NCBI RefSeq assembly: GCF_002443255.2
Contig: NW_019211454.1
Span: 3,865,960 to 3,929,959 of the forward strand
Reading direction: 5' to 3'
Origin: Varroa destructor
Lineage: Eukaryota > Arthropoda > Arachnida > Mesostigmata > Varroidae
DNA: 64,000 nucleotides
Under the pieces are notes generated by a model. That model was given only the letters and a program-made list of their open reading frames with translations. It was not told the DNA's origin and ran no database searches. Below, piece by piece: positions 63,587 to 64,000 of the stretch (position 1 is the first letter of the stretch; every line of letters starts with the position of its first letter). The position numbers and the translations under genes were made by a program.

Positions 63587-64000
63587 ACAACGACGGTTCG
63601 TCCACCTGCGCCCTGCAAACGCAGCTTCTACCGTTGTATGGTAGAGCCGCTGGCAGCAGCAAGAGCACACTCCAATAATCGTTCGCTGCTTCCACTCACC
63701 AGCACCGATCAGCCCACAGCACCAGCAGCGGCACCAGCGGCGGCAGCACGAACCCGACCCAACAACGGCGAACAAACGAAGCAGCACCACAACCAGGTAC
63801 CATTACTAGCGCTACCGTCGTGTCGGTCAGCTGCCCGCTGGCTGGTGGGGTGGCCTCAATTTCACTACTTCGACCACAACTACTACTACGGGCAGTGCAG
63901 CAGCAGCGGCAGCAGCTTCTTGCTTGTTGTTACCTATCACTCGCTCGCTTAGTCTACTGTCTGTATCTCTGTCTGTTTGTCGCCTGCCTGGCTCCTGCCA

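Larger units (their letters stand above)
56300..64000. promoter_or_regulatory. Triplet-repeat-rich, CpG-rich region, possible 5' UTR/promoter territory
   Basis: GC is well above the window norm, with dense GTT/CAA/CAG/CAC/GAC triplets, an AC microsatellite and many short frames on both strands, none of which reads as a recognisable domain. Stop-containing triplet-rich DNA is typical of arthropod 5' UTRs and first introns. It may serve lilli (minus) or a neighbouring gene off the right edge. No promoter elements could be assigned with confidence. Confidence 0.35.

Noticed and set aside
63302..63952. 216-codon plus-strand ORF with poly-Ala and poly-Pro
   Set aside because: The frame is kept open by CAG/CAC repeats. 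The homopolymers change identity with frame, and the flanks show no domain or start context.
1..64000. CRISPR arrays, bacterial operons, rRNA genes, intact tRNAs
   Set aside because: None seen. The window is eukaryotic and intron-bearing, and the tRNA-like boxes lack a closing acceptor stem.

Overview
This is a eukaryotic nuclear window, AT-rich with short AT-rich introns, a 100-base assembly gap, abundant microsatellites and decayed transposons. The only securely identified gene is the single arthropod AF4/FMR2-family gene (lilliputian, lilli). Gene structure, intron sizes and transposon types (mariner, R1) fit an arthropod. A mite or tick is my guess; nothing in the sequence fixes the taxon.

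Main gene: lilli lies on the minus strand, 37413 to 28755. I rebuilt eleven coding exons by hand. Every junction has a GT donor and an AG acceptor with matching phase, and the exons sum to 4890 nt (1629 codons plus stop), about the size of the Drosophila protein. It encodes the family's signature elements in order: the N-terminal segment that in AFF proteins binds Cyclin T/P-TEFb, the short N-terminal homology motif, an acidic serine tract, a 10-Gln tract, an AF9/ENL-binding motif (LVVKIPFCRLKRRPG), a Lys/Asp/Glu nuclear-targeting tract and the C-terminal homology domain (CHD). An upstream non-coding 5' exon is implied by an acceptor one base before the ATG, but it was not located.

Tandem paralog: about 17 kb downstream of lilli, on the same strand (11536 to 9710), is a second, divergent copy of only the CHD region. 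It keeps introns at homologous positions and phases, lacks one intron and the Ser/Gly linker, and carries one in-frame TAA where lilli has a CAA Gln codon. It is therefore a young pseudogene, a truncated gene or a sequencing error. This is the most interesting signal in the window.

Layout: 1-9.5 kb is AT-rich intergenic sequence with one orphan 140-codon ORF. 9.5-11.5 kb is the CHD paralog. 11.5-21.6 kb is intergenic, with a cluster of a repeated GGGGTGAGATGAAGC-like motif, tRNA-like short repeats and two possible orphan coding fragments. 21.6-22.3 kb is a decayed R1-type LINE. 22.9 kb is the gap. 24.6-26.0 kb is a weak coding-like island. 28.7-37.4 kb is lilli, with a mariner fossil in its sixth coding intron. 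37.4-64 kb lies upstream of lilli: AT-rich sequence with a second mariner fossil (48.9-49.6 kb), a GC/triplet-rich block at 45.6-47.3 kb and a larger triplet-rich block at 56.3-64 kb that could hold 5' exons and promoters. No rRNA, intact tRNA, CRISPR or operon structure was seen.
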